Origin: Xylocopa sonorina
Lineage: Eukaryota > Arthropoda > Insecta > Hymenoptera > Apidae
Assembly: GCF_050948175.1 (NCBI RefSeq)
Contig: NC_135198.1
Location: 3,175,001-3,239,000, forward strand
DNA: 64,000 nucleotides
Direction of reading: 5' to 3'
Shown: piece after piece, positions 1 to 10,676 of the stretch
Position numbering within the stretch: the stretch's first letter is position 1
Layout of the letters: each line of letters opens with the position of its first letter
Made by a program: the position numbers and the translations under genes
Notes under the pieces: generated by a model
Seen by the model: only the letters and a program-made list of their open reading frames with translations
Databases searched by the model: none
What the model was told of the DNA's origin: nothing

Positions 1-2220
1 TACGACGTCGATAAAGTAAATTGTACAAATGAAACTCGCTAACCATTTCTATAGTAAAACTGGAATATTGAACGTTTCGTCTTCACCAAAAGAAGTGGTT
101 CGCCAACTCGAACGATCATCAAGAAATCTAAAACCAGCCCTCGTTATCCCTCCTCTAAGACCCTCTCGTTGTCTCCTGAAATCCGTGCCACCAATCAGTC
201 CCGCGTCATCTCGCAGCTCGTTAACGCGTCCACCTGCACGACGGACTGCCGCTAATTACACCGCGTCCCGTCCGTATCGGTCTGTCTCTCTCCGCGAGGA
301 CCCCTCCGGGAGGGTCCGTTTCCCAACTCGGGCCTAGAAAGCGCTCTGCGGCACTTGCGAGATCGTTATCTCGTCTAATGATAATAATTCCACGGAAACC
401 AATAAACCGCGACGATCAGCCGGAAACGATCGACACTCGTCGTCGCCCTGGAATCTCTCCGCGGAGTCGAGAGAGGTAATTTCCATGGGACGCGACGCGA
501 CGATCGGCGGCTGATTAAATATCTTGGCGATCGCCGATCTCGACGGCCTTTTCTTTTTGCCCCTGGTGGAAAAACTGGGAAAAATTCCGCGTCGTTGTCC
601 ACGGGATCGATTTCCATGACGGCTGCTTTCGCGACGGCCACGTGAATATAATTGGTCACGAGCCGGGTTAACGATGTTATCTGCTCGTCCGCGGGCCGCT
701 CGGGAAATGACGATCGACGATAACGAACCTTTTTCATCGTTTATCTTCCTCCTGTTCGTTTTATTCGCTGGAATTGGACGGAGCCGTATTGTTTCCGTCG
801 ATGGATCAAATTGAAAGCTCTCGAGCCCCCCGGGTTGATTGGAGGATGATGGAGTTGTTGGTAATTGGAGCGATCGAGCCGACGGAGCAATGATACTTTC
901 ACGGGCTCGAATAATTGGTCTCCGACAGTGGATTTCAAGAGAGATACGAGGTATTATACTTCGATGAAACTTTGTAGCAATTTATCGCATCGAAAAAATG
1001 ACGGAAATTGGTATCACGTTAAATATGAAGTTATTACACTTAGCCGATCGACTGCTTAACGTACAAATGGTTTTAGCGAACCACAAATTGCACGTCGCTA
1101 GTTTGTAACTAGCAAAACTGAGGCGGATGAACGAAATTTTCTGCAGAAAATTGGGGATGATTGTAGTCTCGATATCGCACTTTCGCCGAGGTTTTTCAAC
1201 GAACATCTGCAAATCAGCAGTTTCAAACCCGATCCATTATCGATTTTCGAGTGATATCAGATATCGGTTATCTATAATTAATTCTTATCCAAACCTCTAC
1301 TTTAATCCATCTTGGTCTACTTCCTTCTTGTTTCTGGTACGTGAAACTGCAAACAGCGGGAAGTTAGATCCAATCTCGATGGAAGAATAGGGACTATGTG
1401 AGCGTAGGAAATTTATATAAAAGATTGTGCGAAAAATGTAATCAGCTCGAAAGGAACGGAAACCTGACCGGGCAAAGCCGAGACACCACGGTTTAGAGAT
1501 TTTATTAAAAAAGAAGAGCAGGCAAAGTTTCTCCTTTAGGAAAGCGAATAAATATTGGTTCAAAAGAGAAACTCCGTTCAATTGAAACAGAATTATATAG
1601 GGTGATCTGTTTCCTCGTAAACTATCGGGAATCGAGAAAACATATTTCCGACCGCTATCAAGACTCTTGGTATGATTAATACAGTTGATATCGCCGCTAG
1701 ACGTTCTTAACGCTCGACTTTAAAGAGGCAGCCTCCCCAAATATAAATCTTACCACGCGACATTAATTCCAATCAGAGCTACATTTCCCTGATCTCGATC
1801 ATTCGCAGAAAAAATTCCAATGCAGTCTCTTCGAGATCGAAGAACAGAGGAGAAGCAAATTCTCTCGAAACTCCTGCCACAGGATCGAGACTCGTTCGAG
1901 TGTCAACGAAAAGCAGAGAATTTCTAAAGCGATCTCGATCCGTACATTTGTCTTTTTTTTCCTCTCCACGGTCTCGATCGACGGGAGAGCCAAACGCAGG
2001 GACGAGTAGGCGAGATCTGGCATTTTAGCGCTTGGCGAAAGTGGCACATTCTGAATGAGTTTTTTTCACGATTAGAAATCCGAATAAAACTATTCATCAT
2101 ATCGCGGCCGATCATTAGCGCCGGCGACAGTGTCGAATGGACTGGAATCCATTTTTACGTTGCTGCCACGGCATCCTCGACTTAGAACGACCGTGCCCTA
2201 ACGACGAGACCAGGCGAACG

Positions 2221-2261
2221 TCTTTTCTTCCTCTTCTTCTTCTTCTCCTCCTCTTCTCTTC
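2221..2261 (+). repeat. Uninterrupted 41-nt polypyrimidine tract (CTT/CTC)
   Basis: Forty-one consecutive pyrimidines, mostly TTC and CTC triplets, followed by further TCC-rich sequence. It generates spurious Arg/Glu-rich and Ser/Leu-rich frames. Confidence 0.8.
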
Positions 2262-2812
2262 GTCGCCTCCTCCGTTTCCCGGGTCCGCGGTATTGGAATG
2301 AAAATTAGAAAGTAAAGAGGTACCGGGCTTAATTACTCGCGCCTGCTCGCGGATAACCCGCGCGCGATGCTTTCCGAATAATAAACCGTCGCGACGCGCA
2401 TAAATCATTCGGCTTTAAGTAAATTGACCGATAATGGATGCAGCGTTCGAATTAGCATGTCCGCGTGCTCCCTCGCTAAGGATGGACGCGTCTCGATCCG
2501 AGGTCGGGTCATTATGTTCCAAGTTTTGCGGGACAATCGCGAGGATAATCGCGTGTTCGCGATTTAATATCTCTCTTGTGAGACAAAAGAATAAATTAAA
2601 TAGAATTTTGGCTTGCAATTCGTGGATTTCTATGAATAATTTGTGTTCGCAAATTTAGAAAGAGAGTCGGTATTGAAATGTTTCTTATTTCCAGAGGGAC
2701 GAAGAGACTCGCGGGTGTAAAACTCGTAAAATGGTAATTGCTTTCCATTAGAAACGTTGTTTATCATCGCGAGTTTATCCCTATTCTAGGTTTCAAGTGA
2801 AATCCAGACACG

Positions 2813-2876
2813 CGCGCCAGCCACAGACAGATTCATGACCCTCAAATGGCGTTTGACCCGATCTGTGGCTCGCGTG
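2813..2876. other. Imperfect hairpin
   Basis: AGCCACAGA (2819-2827) pairs with TCTGTGGCT (2862-2870). After one C/C mismatch the stem continues outward for five more pairs, one of them a wobble, to 2813/2876. A small inner stem TCAAA/TTTGA (2842-2846, 2852-2856) closes a five-base loop. The internal loop is asymmetric (14 versus 5 nt), which argues against a typical microRNA precursor. Confidence 0.45.
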
Positions 2877-3151
2877 GCAGTTCACCCGCCATGGTGTCTA
2901 ATTGCGATGAAAGCGATGATAAAGTGGCCACTCATGGCTGGGTGAGTAACGAGCGACGTGTTTAGAGCCAGAGGACAACACTCGAGTCCTAGGAACGACG
3001 AGCCTCGGGATATTTGTATGCCCTGCTGCTTCAATTGCTTCTGTTTTTTCCAATCGCACGATAATTATAGAACTCGTAGCTGCAAGTCTGCAGCAATCGT
3101 TTCGTTGTTTCGCGAATTTGTTCGTAGATTCGATCTCTGAAGTGTACGCGT

Positions 3152-3232
3152 GTCAGACGAAGCTGATGGAAGTACTGCCGCCTCGCGAGTGACCTTATCC
3201 ACCGCGACTCGAGGTCTAACTCGATCTACTTG
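3152..3232 (+). repeat. Dispersed repeat, copy A
   Basis: About 81 bp, starting GTCAGACGAAGCTGA, with the core GCGAGTGACCTTATCCA and ending TCGATCTACTTG. It aligns in order with copy B (3317-3400), and its right half with copy C (38297-38346). The family is not recognised. Confidence 0.65.
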
Positions 3233-3316
3233 TACGAATGGTTGGTCTCTCGATAGGAAAATTATTGTACGATTTATTATAATTGCTAATTCGATGTAAC
3301 GCGAAGTTGTATGTGG

Positions 3317-3400
3317 GTCAGACAAAACTGACGAAAGACCACTACCCAGCGAGTGACCTTATCCAGCGCGCGTCTAACTGAGACTGGCTCAATCTACTTG
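3317..3400 (+). repeat. Dispersed repeat, copy B
   Basis: Starts GTCAGACAAAACTGA, contains the same core GCGAGTGACCTTATCCA as copy A, and ends CTCAATCTACTTG. It lies 165 bp downstream of copy A in the same orientation, so the pair may be a local duplication of an older mobile fragment. Confidence 0.65.
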
Positions 3401-4230
3401 GAAGAAGTAGGACGTGTCTCACGAGTGGACGTCCTCCGCCGCGGTTTTATTCTAGGGCTATAATTATCGTTCCTGTTCGAACGATTGCGAATTCGAATGG
3501 ATAAAAAGGCCCCGGCGATGAGGAAAGACCGCCCAGAAGACCGAAGCGAGCATGAATGAATCAAGTCGGACAATGGTTAAACCGTGAAGCGATTGGATCA
3601 TAGATACGTCGAGATTTGCAACGTGAACCAGGTTTACGATGCAATCGTGACTTCCTAGTTACTTTGTTACATTCTTTCGAACTTCAGGGTCTTTCGTTTT
3701 TCTTAAATTCGATCGTCGCGTATCTATGAATGGATAATAGTCAACGTCGTTAAATACGTAACGCATGTACGAATGTACGGACGCGTTAGAGGGAAGAAGA
3801 ACTTGTTTTGATTTTATTCACGCGGTTTTGTCCGCGAACTATTTAGGTTGTCTTAATTACGGTATCAAGGCTGGCTCTCTTGATATCGGTAATGCTTTGA
3901 GCGGTCGAGAAGCAGGATGAATTGTAATTACGGGTGGAATATGAGGCATTAGTTAGTCACGCCTCGGTTTTTGCAACAGCCACACCTCGGTCTATTTGAT
4001 AGTCAAGCTTTCATCCTTATAGTCAGCCGCGTACACGTTAGCTTTCTAGTTGGATACAGTTTAATCGCGACTTGGAATCTGATATTTGCTATCCTTTCTT
4101 CTAATCTACAAAACACTGCCGAGCGTTGAACAAACACTGTCGAGCTGCTCCCTAAAAAACGCTGATATCCAATCATTCTTACAATTTAATCATCGACCCA
4201 TTGTACCGAAAACTAATTCCACTTCGATCA

Positions 4231-4832
4231 AATGGAATACAAAACCCAGAGAAGTGAACGGTGGAAGTAAACATCGAAAACTCGCAGCACTCTAAGAAGC
4301 ACCCAGAGCAACCCCCATCCACAGCACCTTCAACGTTCTTCAAAGTACTCGCAACCAATGCGACGCTCCACGTCTGTTCCACCATATTTTCAAATAGAAT
4401 ATAAAAACCAGAAAACTGAACGCTGAAAGTAGAAATTCAAAACTTGCAGCATCCTAAGAAGCACCCAGAGCAACCTTCATCCACAGCACCTTCAACGTTC
4501 GTCAAAGTACCCGCAACCAACGCAACGCTCCGCGTCCGTTCCACCATCTTCTCGAATAGAATATAAAAACCAGAAAACTGAACGCTGAAAATAAAAATTG
4601 AAAGCTTGTAGCACCCTAAGAAACGCCCAGAGCAACCCCCATCCACAGCACCTTCAACGTTCTTCAAAGTACTCGCAACCAACGCGATGCTCCACGTCTA
4701 TTCCACTATATTTTCAAATAGAATATAAAAACCAGAAAACTGAACGCTGAAAGTAAAAATTGAAAACTCGCAGCAGTCTAAGAAGCACCCAAAGCAATCC
4801 TCGCCCATAGCACCCTGAACGTTCCTCAAAGT
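4231..4832. repeat. Tandem repeat, 162-bp period, about 3.7 copies
   Basis: Copies begin at 4231, 4393, 4555 and 4717, exactly 162 bp apart, with a partial last copy ending near 4832. Each starts with a version of AATAGAATATAAAAACC and contains CAGCACCTTCAACGTTC. Copies differ by scattered substitutions with no indels between starts. On the minus strand one frame runs through the whole array with a 54-residue period (for example VALVAGTLTNVEGAVDEGC), broken by TAG at 4700-4698 and TGA at 4439-4437 and closed by TAA at 4181-4179. I know no protein family of this kind. It could be a minisatellite or a decayed repeat-coding exon. Confidence 0.9.
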
Positions 4833-5532
4833 TTTCATCATCTCGTCTTCAACTCCTCTCGAGTAACATCGAGAACAGACGAGGAGAGGAAAAATAACCG
4901 CGCAAACTTATTCGATAACAGCCAATAATTCAGCCGATCGGCTGGCTCCCGCGTTTCTATCCAGCAGCCGCATTCCCGTCGATCATAATCCAACCGATCG
5001 AACGAGACGAGCCGGCCACTGAACGGGACACGGCCGTTCGCGTGTCCATGAATGAAAACGTACGGCGTAAATCGTTGATCCCGCGATGCGAAACGTCGAC
5101 GCGATTAACGGCCGCGCAAACGGCGGCGGCGGCAAAAGGAAGCCCGATTATTCGGTACGAGACGGCGCGCGGATACTTTCTCCGGTCGTTCCGGCGATTA
5201 TCAATCGGTCGTGCCGCGGCGCGGCAGAATCCGGATAGATCGCCGCGGTGGCTAATAACGTTAAAACACAGCGTTCAGAGAGCATAACCGATGGAAATTG
5301 CACGCGTTGCCCGTGAGCCTGATAAAAACCGCGGCGGCTGGATTGGCACAGTGTTTCACCGCGGCGTAATGAAGACGATTTCCTTTGCATTCCCGGCCGC
5401 GTTAGTGCCGTGCCAGTCGCCCGACTACGGTCGTTAAAGAAACATTCGGGTTCGTTAAAAGCAATGATTACATCTTAATGAAAGAAGAAACGCGCAACTC
5501 GACCGGCGAGGTGGAGGGGAAGCAAATGTTGG

Positions 5533-5560
5533 TCTCCTCCTTTTTTTTTCTCTCTCTCTC
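5533..5560 (+). repeat. 28-nt polypyrimidine tract with (TC)n end
   Basis: TCTCCTCC, then nine T, then alternating C and T. It looks like an intron-type pyrimidine tract, but no AG followed by a convincing exon comes after it. Confidence 0.7.
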
Positions 5561-5933
5561 ATCCGCTCGTAAGTCTCGATGCACGTCGAAGCGATATGAA
5601 TTCGTATCGTTCGTTACGGGATTAAGAATTATCTTCTTACGCGTTCGAGCGATGAAATTTCGTTTCCTCTGACAGAGATTTCAGGTTCTATCGAAGTCGT
5701 TCACCCCTTCTATCGACACAGTTCGCAATTCTAAAGCTACGTCAAGTATATCTACGTTCAAGTGAACACCTGAAGCGACGTCTTTCGTATTTGATATTCG
5801 AAAAGGAGAATACTCTGAGACCACCTTCGCCACAACCCCAGAGCGACACCCCTCGCTCCTCGAGTACTATGAACGCTGCTTAATATTAACGGGTCGGCGA
5901 CCGTGATTCCTTGGACGGGCTAACGCGGTCGAT

Positions 5934-5964
5934 GGGAGAGAGAGAAAAAAAAAGGAGGGAAAGG
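5934..5964 (+). repeat. 31-nt polypurine tract
   Basis: Thirty-one consecutive purines, GA repeats running into an A9 stretch and AGGAGGGAAAGG. Simple low-complexity sequence. Confidence 0.7.
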
Positions 5965-6864
5965 TAGAAGGAAAAAAGTGCACGGTGACTGGGTACGCCC
6001 TGGGTGCCTAGCACATCCTGAGGCAGCAAACTGTGACCAGCGTGCCCGCTATCGATTCCACCTCGGCCGTTTCGTCCGATTGTTCGGGCCAGTTCATGCC
6101 TGGTATCGGGACAGGGACGGTTTACAATAGGACACCGTTGTGTCCCGCGGTTACTCTTCCATTACCGTCTCTCGTTGTTACTCTTATTATTACTATTATC
6201 GTTCTTATTGTGAACGGTTCCTATTAACGATTGAAATCGCCGCGGTGGCGTTGAGTCACGGTCGACCCCATTGGCGTCGCGGCCCTCGCGGTGCTACACG
6301 GCTAACGAAATAGATTCGCCAATGGACCCTGTCACGAACGGAGTTCGAATTGTAACCAGGCACCAGACACCGCCCGATTTTCCCATTGATTTCGAACACG
6401 AATTCGGATTTGTCGATTTTTTTCTCAGGCTGATATTTATTAATTCACGCTTTAAATGTCACCAGACCGGCAGTTGACTACTCCTGGCCATTAACATTCC
6501 TCGATACCGCGCGATTTATTAATATTCCGCTCTATCACTCCGTGCTTTGCCGCGCGTTTAATCCCAAGATGCACAAGATATCATAAATCAGACACAGCGC
6601 AGTACAGGCTACCAATTATAAGCGAACGAGGCGTGCGTTACTCTAAACTAATACCATATGCCACGATCGAGTATTTTTCTTTCTCCTTTCTTATTTTTTC
6701 TCTTCTTCCACCGCGAAGCGAATTAACCCCGGCACTGAGAAAAGAGCAAACCAATTAACCAGCGCCGACCAGAAGCAATGGTTGCCGTATACACGCTCGC
6801 GCGGAAAAACGCGCGACAAACCGTCCGTGCCAGCCTGAACTTAATCGAGCCTCGTTAATAAGAC

Positions 6865-6886
6865 CGCGGTTTATTAATTAACCGCG
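6865..6886. other. 22-bp near-perfect palindrome
   Basis: CGCGGTT and AACCGCG flank a TATTAATT core; only one position pair breaks the symmetry. The ATTAATTA-type centre resembles a homeodomain-factor binding core, but no function can be shown. Confidence 0.5.
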
Positions 6887-8308
6887 AATGTAGTTCGATC
6901 GTGAACCGGATAATTCTCGATTCGGTTGAACTGTACACGAGCAAAGTTGCTCTTTACCATTATTTTCGTTATCCTCTCTTCGTTTTAATTAATCGATTCG
7001 TTATCGATTTCCCGGCTGATCTTCGTAACAAATTTCACCGAGCAAAGACGCGTTAGATCTTCTGGATCTTCTTCGTTCGTCGTTTGTTATCGCCAAAGAG
7101 CGAACGAATCCGTGGAACTGTTGGTCGTTTTGTAATTAACCCAGCTTTGGTCCCGAGGGACGAGGCGGAGAGGAGAGTCGCGACGCCAATGGATGACACG
7201 GCCAATAATATCGAGCGTATCGCGTGCTATCTATACAGAAACGAGCGGATTAGAGTAGATCTACTCATTCCTCGGGAGACCGAGCGATTCTCAGGCGTGG
7301 CTGAGCAAACACAAAAGAGGCATCGAGATGCGGGATAAACGGTCCCCGGGACGAGCCTCCTTCCGGTTCAACGGAGAAACATAAGAAGCGAGATTTCCGA
7401 GATAACTTCGGACAATTTAGGTTTATGCACCGTTGAAAACAGCTCGACGCTTCGGTTCTCTAACGGCGAGGACAACGTCGCCGTTGTTGGCGACTCTGTT
7501 AGAGATCGGCTATTCTCTCGGCCACAAATCGGCGCGACAACCAGAACGCTGCGATACACCGGTCTCGGGACACCATTAAATCGAGGGGCACAAGAATTCC
7601 TCGTTTCATCGTCAGGATCTAAACCCAATCGAGGCTGACGTCAGATATTGGATGCGTTCAGAGTCAGACAAAATGCAAATGCATCATGATTAGGTTTCTG
7701 TATTATGAAGGATCTAATTTCACTTAATTTTGCAATCTTTTTGCTCCTCGACTAAGTGAAATTGAATTCGAGGTCAAGTCGAAGCCGATATTTCAAGTCG
7801 AGTCAAATCAGCATCAGGAAAAACTAGACAGGTTAAACTAATCGTATAATGCAATAATTCTCGATATCCTATCTGGTGATGGTTTCCCGTGTAGATAATC
7901 CCAAAGCAATGAATTCTCTACATAGTTGACATTAGACGATTCGAACGGCTAATCTTTACGACCCGACGATATCCATTTTATCCGACTCGCGTTGTAAAAC
8001 CCGTCGTCCCGATGATCCTCCGCGAATAATTAAATATCCCTCGGCATCGCGTCGACGCTGGCCAATTTAACTAACGCGGGAAACTCTTCCAGCCATTGCC
8101 TGCAAACCGCTTCTAAACGTTATCGTTAATGCCTCCTGACGCGCATCCTGCGATCAAACGGTGTATACACGGTACTAAAGCGCGAAGATCGATAAAAATC
8201 TACTCGAAGGTAAACCAATGAATAATCCACTGATTTTATGCGACGGAAAATCTTTCGTTGGCTTGCAACCCAATAAAATGATTGACAACTTCGCGAATAA
8301 AATCGTGT

Positions 8309-8324
8309 GGGGGGGGGGGGGGGG
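8309..8324 (+). repeat. Poly-G tract, 16 nt
   Basis: Sixteen consecutive G directly after GTGT. It is a length-unstable homopolymer and a likely sequencing or assembly weak point. Confidence 0.85.
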
Positions 8325-9991
8325 CTGTTAATGAAAATAAGCCGGATCGATCGCGACTAAAACCACCGTACGACGCTACCCAGACAGAGCAGAGGTATTA
8401 TTCGGCGGGCGTACGCGAATCGAACTTTCACGAGCCATCTGAGGCAGAGAGGCGACAGGCGCAGTAAAGATCGAGGGAAAACGCAGGCGAGAACTTTTAA
8501 CGCTGCTTTTCGCTGACATTTCACGCTAGTTCCTACGGCGTACGGCCGTTTCCCATTCACCAGCCATCCGCGGCGCACGTACACCGCGTGCTTACACCAT
8601 AAAATCGAAGCTTTATGGACTTAGCCAGCCCCGTAAATTCACGCTACCCGGTCCGACGGCGCATACCTGACATTTACCGAAAATCCCCCCGTACCGTGAC
8701 ACTCGTGAATTTACGAGAACGAAACCTCCAACTACTCTCGCGCGGATCGGACGGTCAAACGCAAGCTTGGCTTTACGATCACGCGGAGGCGATGGATGCG
8801 ATTATCGAACGGGAGGACGACGAACGCCGCTCTTTTCCGTCGTTGCCTCGCGCGACTCTTTTCACTGTCGCTTTTAACGTTGTCGGTAGATTCACAGACC
8901 GTGACGCTTTTTCTCACGCATCGAGAATAGAAAAGGATACTTGCAGTGAATTCTGACGAATTTTGTCATCCGCTCCCGATGAGTAGACAGTAACGAGTAT
9001 CGACTCGAACGGGTAAAATTAGAATTACTAATTTTCGTGACCGAGCTATTTCTCTAGCCACTCGTGGCTTCTGCGTTCTTCGAACAAGCGCGTAGACATC
9101 CTCTGAAATTAATGATATACACGATAATGGTCTGATGGTTGATTTATTCTGCTCCGTCCACCGAATTTATCACCGTTACCACCGTATCCTGGACGTATCG
9201 CCATCGTTCGATTTAATCAATTTTTTTAACTTGTCCGAAACTTACGAGTCGGAAGCACGCTGGCGCGTTTTCGTTCGTGAATGAATGCGGCTTGGAAAGT
9301 GGCGGCGAATCGGAAAAAATCGTGGGAGATGAAGAGTCCATAGATTTTCATCGAGGTAAAATCTGGTAGGTGAAAGTATCGCGGATCGTAAAACTAATTC
9401 AAACAGAACGATGTTTCTCTTTCGTCGGACGGGTTTTTACGTCACTTTTAGCCGATACGATTTTCTTGCTTTCTCCAAAGTTAATTCAATTTCCTCTAAG
9501 TATACGGGCACCTAATCGATGTTACCCCTAATAATTATTGCCTCCAGTCGAACTACTTGAACTCGGTGTGACCAGCGCGAGAGCAAAACCCGAGATCGAG
9601 GCGCTCGAACGGAACCAGCTGGACGCGGCTCGATCTCGAACGCGAAGCCGAGCGACCACGAGATGGAGACAGCTTGACTCGGCTAAAACGCGAACTTGCA
9701 ACCGAGTTAATTGAATTCCAGCGACTCGAATCCAAAGAAACCCGGCTGGCTAACCCGAGCAAGCGTTCGCCCGACAACTCTCGAATCGCGTACAACAAGC
9801 GCAAGAACCAGCCGGTGCATCCGTGCTACGCGTTTCCCTCGTTCTCGAAAAAGCTACCAACACCAGCTCGATCCTCGCGCGCTGGTGAGCCAACAGTCGA
9901 GAGCAGCAACACGGGCGCTTGTTAAATCCCGGGACGATTGCGATAGTTATTGGTCACGGTCCGGCGAAGAAGAAGCGCCCGCAGCAGAGGG

Positions 9992-10044
9992 TCTTTCCTC
10001 TTCCTCCTCCTCCTCGCCCTCCTCCTACCCCCACCCCCACCCCC
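9992..10044 (+). repeat. TCC / CCCCCA low-complexity tract
   Basis: TCC triplets (about 10000-10015) followed by a CCCCCA-type repeat (about 10028-10044). Overlapping frames here give Ser-rich, Pro-rich or Arg-rich peptides on both strands, the signature of composition and not of coding. Confidence 0.75.
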
Positions 10045-10307
10045 GATCCAGCTCGTCAGCTCACATACGTTTCCAGCATTTTTGCCACGGCCCGATTTTT
10101 TCTCCTTTTTGCCCCGTCTCATCTCTCTCGCCGTCCTCGTTCGTCCTAACCGCTTCCTTCGCACCCGAGACCTACTTAACGGAGGATTGAGAGAGGTCGT
10201 TCACGGAGTCGCTTCCTCTCTCGCCTGGCAAAAGGAGGCCCAGGCAGAAGGAGGCACCCATTGACCAGGGGCGTATACACCGGCTCGAAACGATTCCTCT
10301 TGATATA

Positions 10308-10676
10308 CAGGGTGGACCACCTAACTTGCGCACCCTGGATCGAGGCCACCGACCGGCGAGGACCGTTTAAACGTCGCGACCGACGAAATGGACGCGACGA
10401 AATCGAACGATTGTATTTGATGACCTTTTTGGGGAATTTGTAGTTCGATGTTCCATGGAGCGTTGAATTCTGGATAGAAATCACGAGTTATTCAATACTG
10501 ATCGATACGGATATGATACAGGAATGCGAGGTTTATTTCTGAAAATAATTTAGACGAAAATCTCTGAGATATTCTCATCGATGGAGAAATGATTACAAAT
10601 GGTTCAGCGGGTGTAGATATTACGCGAGACCGATTTAGAAGCTGTCCACGGTGTGCAAGTTAGGCGGTCCACCCTG
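10308..10676. mobile_element. MITE-like element with 31-bp terminal inverted repeats
   Basis: The left end CAGGGTGGACCACCTAACTT at 10308 continues to 10338. The right end (10646-10676) reads, on the other strand, CAGGGTGGACCGCCTAACTT and on. The ends match at 28 of 31 positions. Both are flanked by TA (10306-10307 and 10677-10678), as expected for a TA target duplication of Tc1/mariner-type elements. The 369-bp interior has no transposase-like frame, so this is a non-autonomous element. Confidence 0.85.

Larger units (their letters stand above)
1..4230. other. No gene recognised
   Basis: CpG-rich sequence with short overlapping frames on both strands (none above about 120 codons), none resembling a known family. 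The polypyrimidine tract, the hairpin at 2813-2876 and dispersed repeats A and B lie inside and are listed separately. A 17-codon ATG frame at 2891-2941 ends at a donor-like site and is discussed as a finding only. Confidence 0.6.
4833..10307. other. No gene recognised
   Basis: CpG-rich, with scattered A/T-rich patches such as those near 6470-6620 and 6840-7010. Frames are short. The longest stretch, near 9550-10190, is open in several frames on both strands because of CTCGA- and TCC-rich composition. Simple tracts and the 6865-6886 palindrome are listed separately. Confidence 0.6.

Noticed and set aside
6033..6227. Short frame ending in a hydrophobic Leu/Val/Ile stretch
   Set aside because: The hydrophobic end comes from an ATT/GTT-rich run. 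There is no splice context and no recognisable protein.
9711..10190. 159-codon Ser/Pro-rich frame
   Set aside because: The region is open in several frames on both strands because of TCC and CCCCCA low-complexity sequence.
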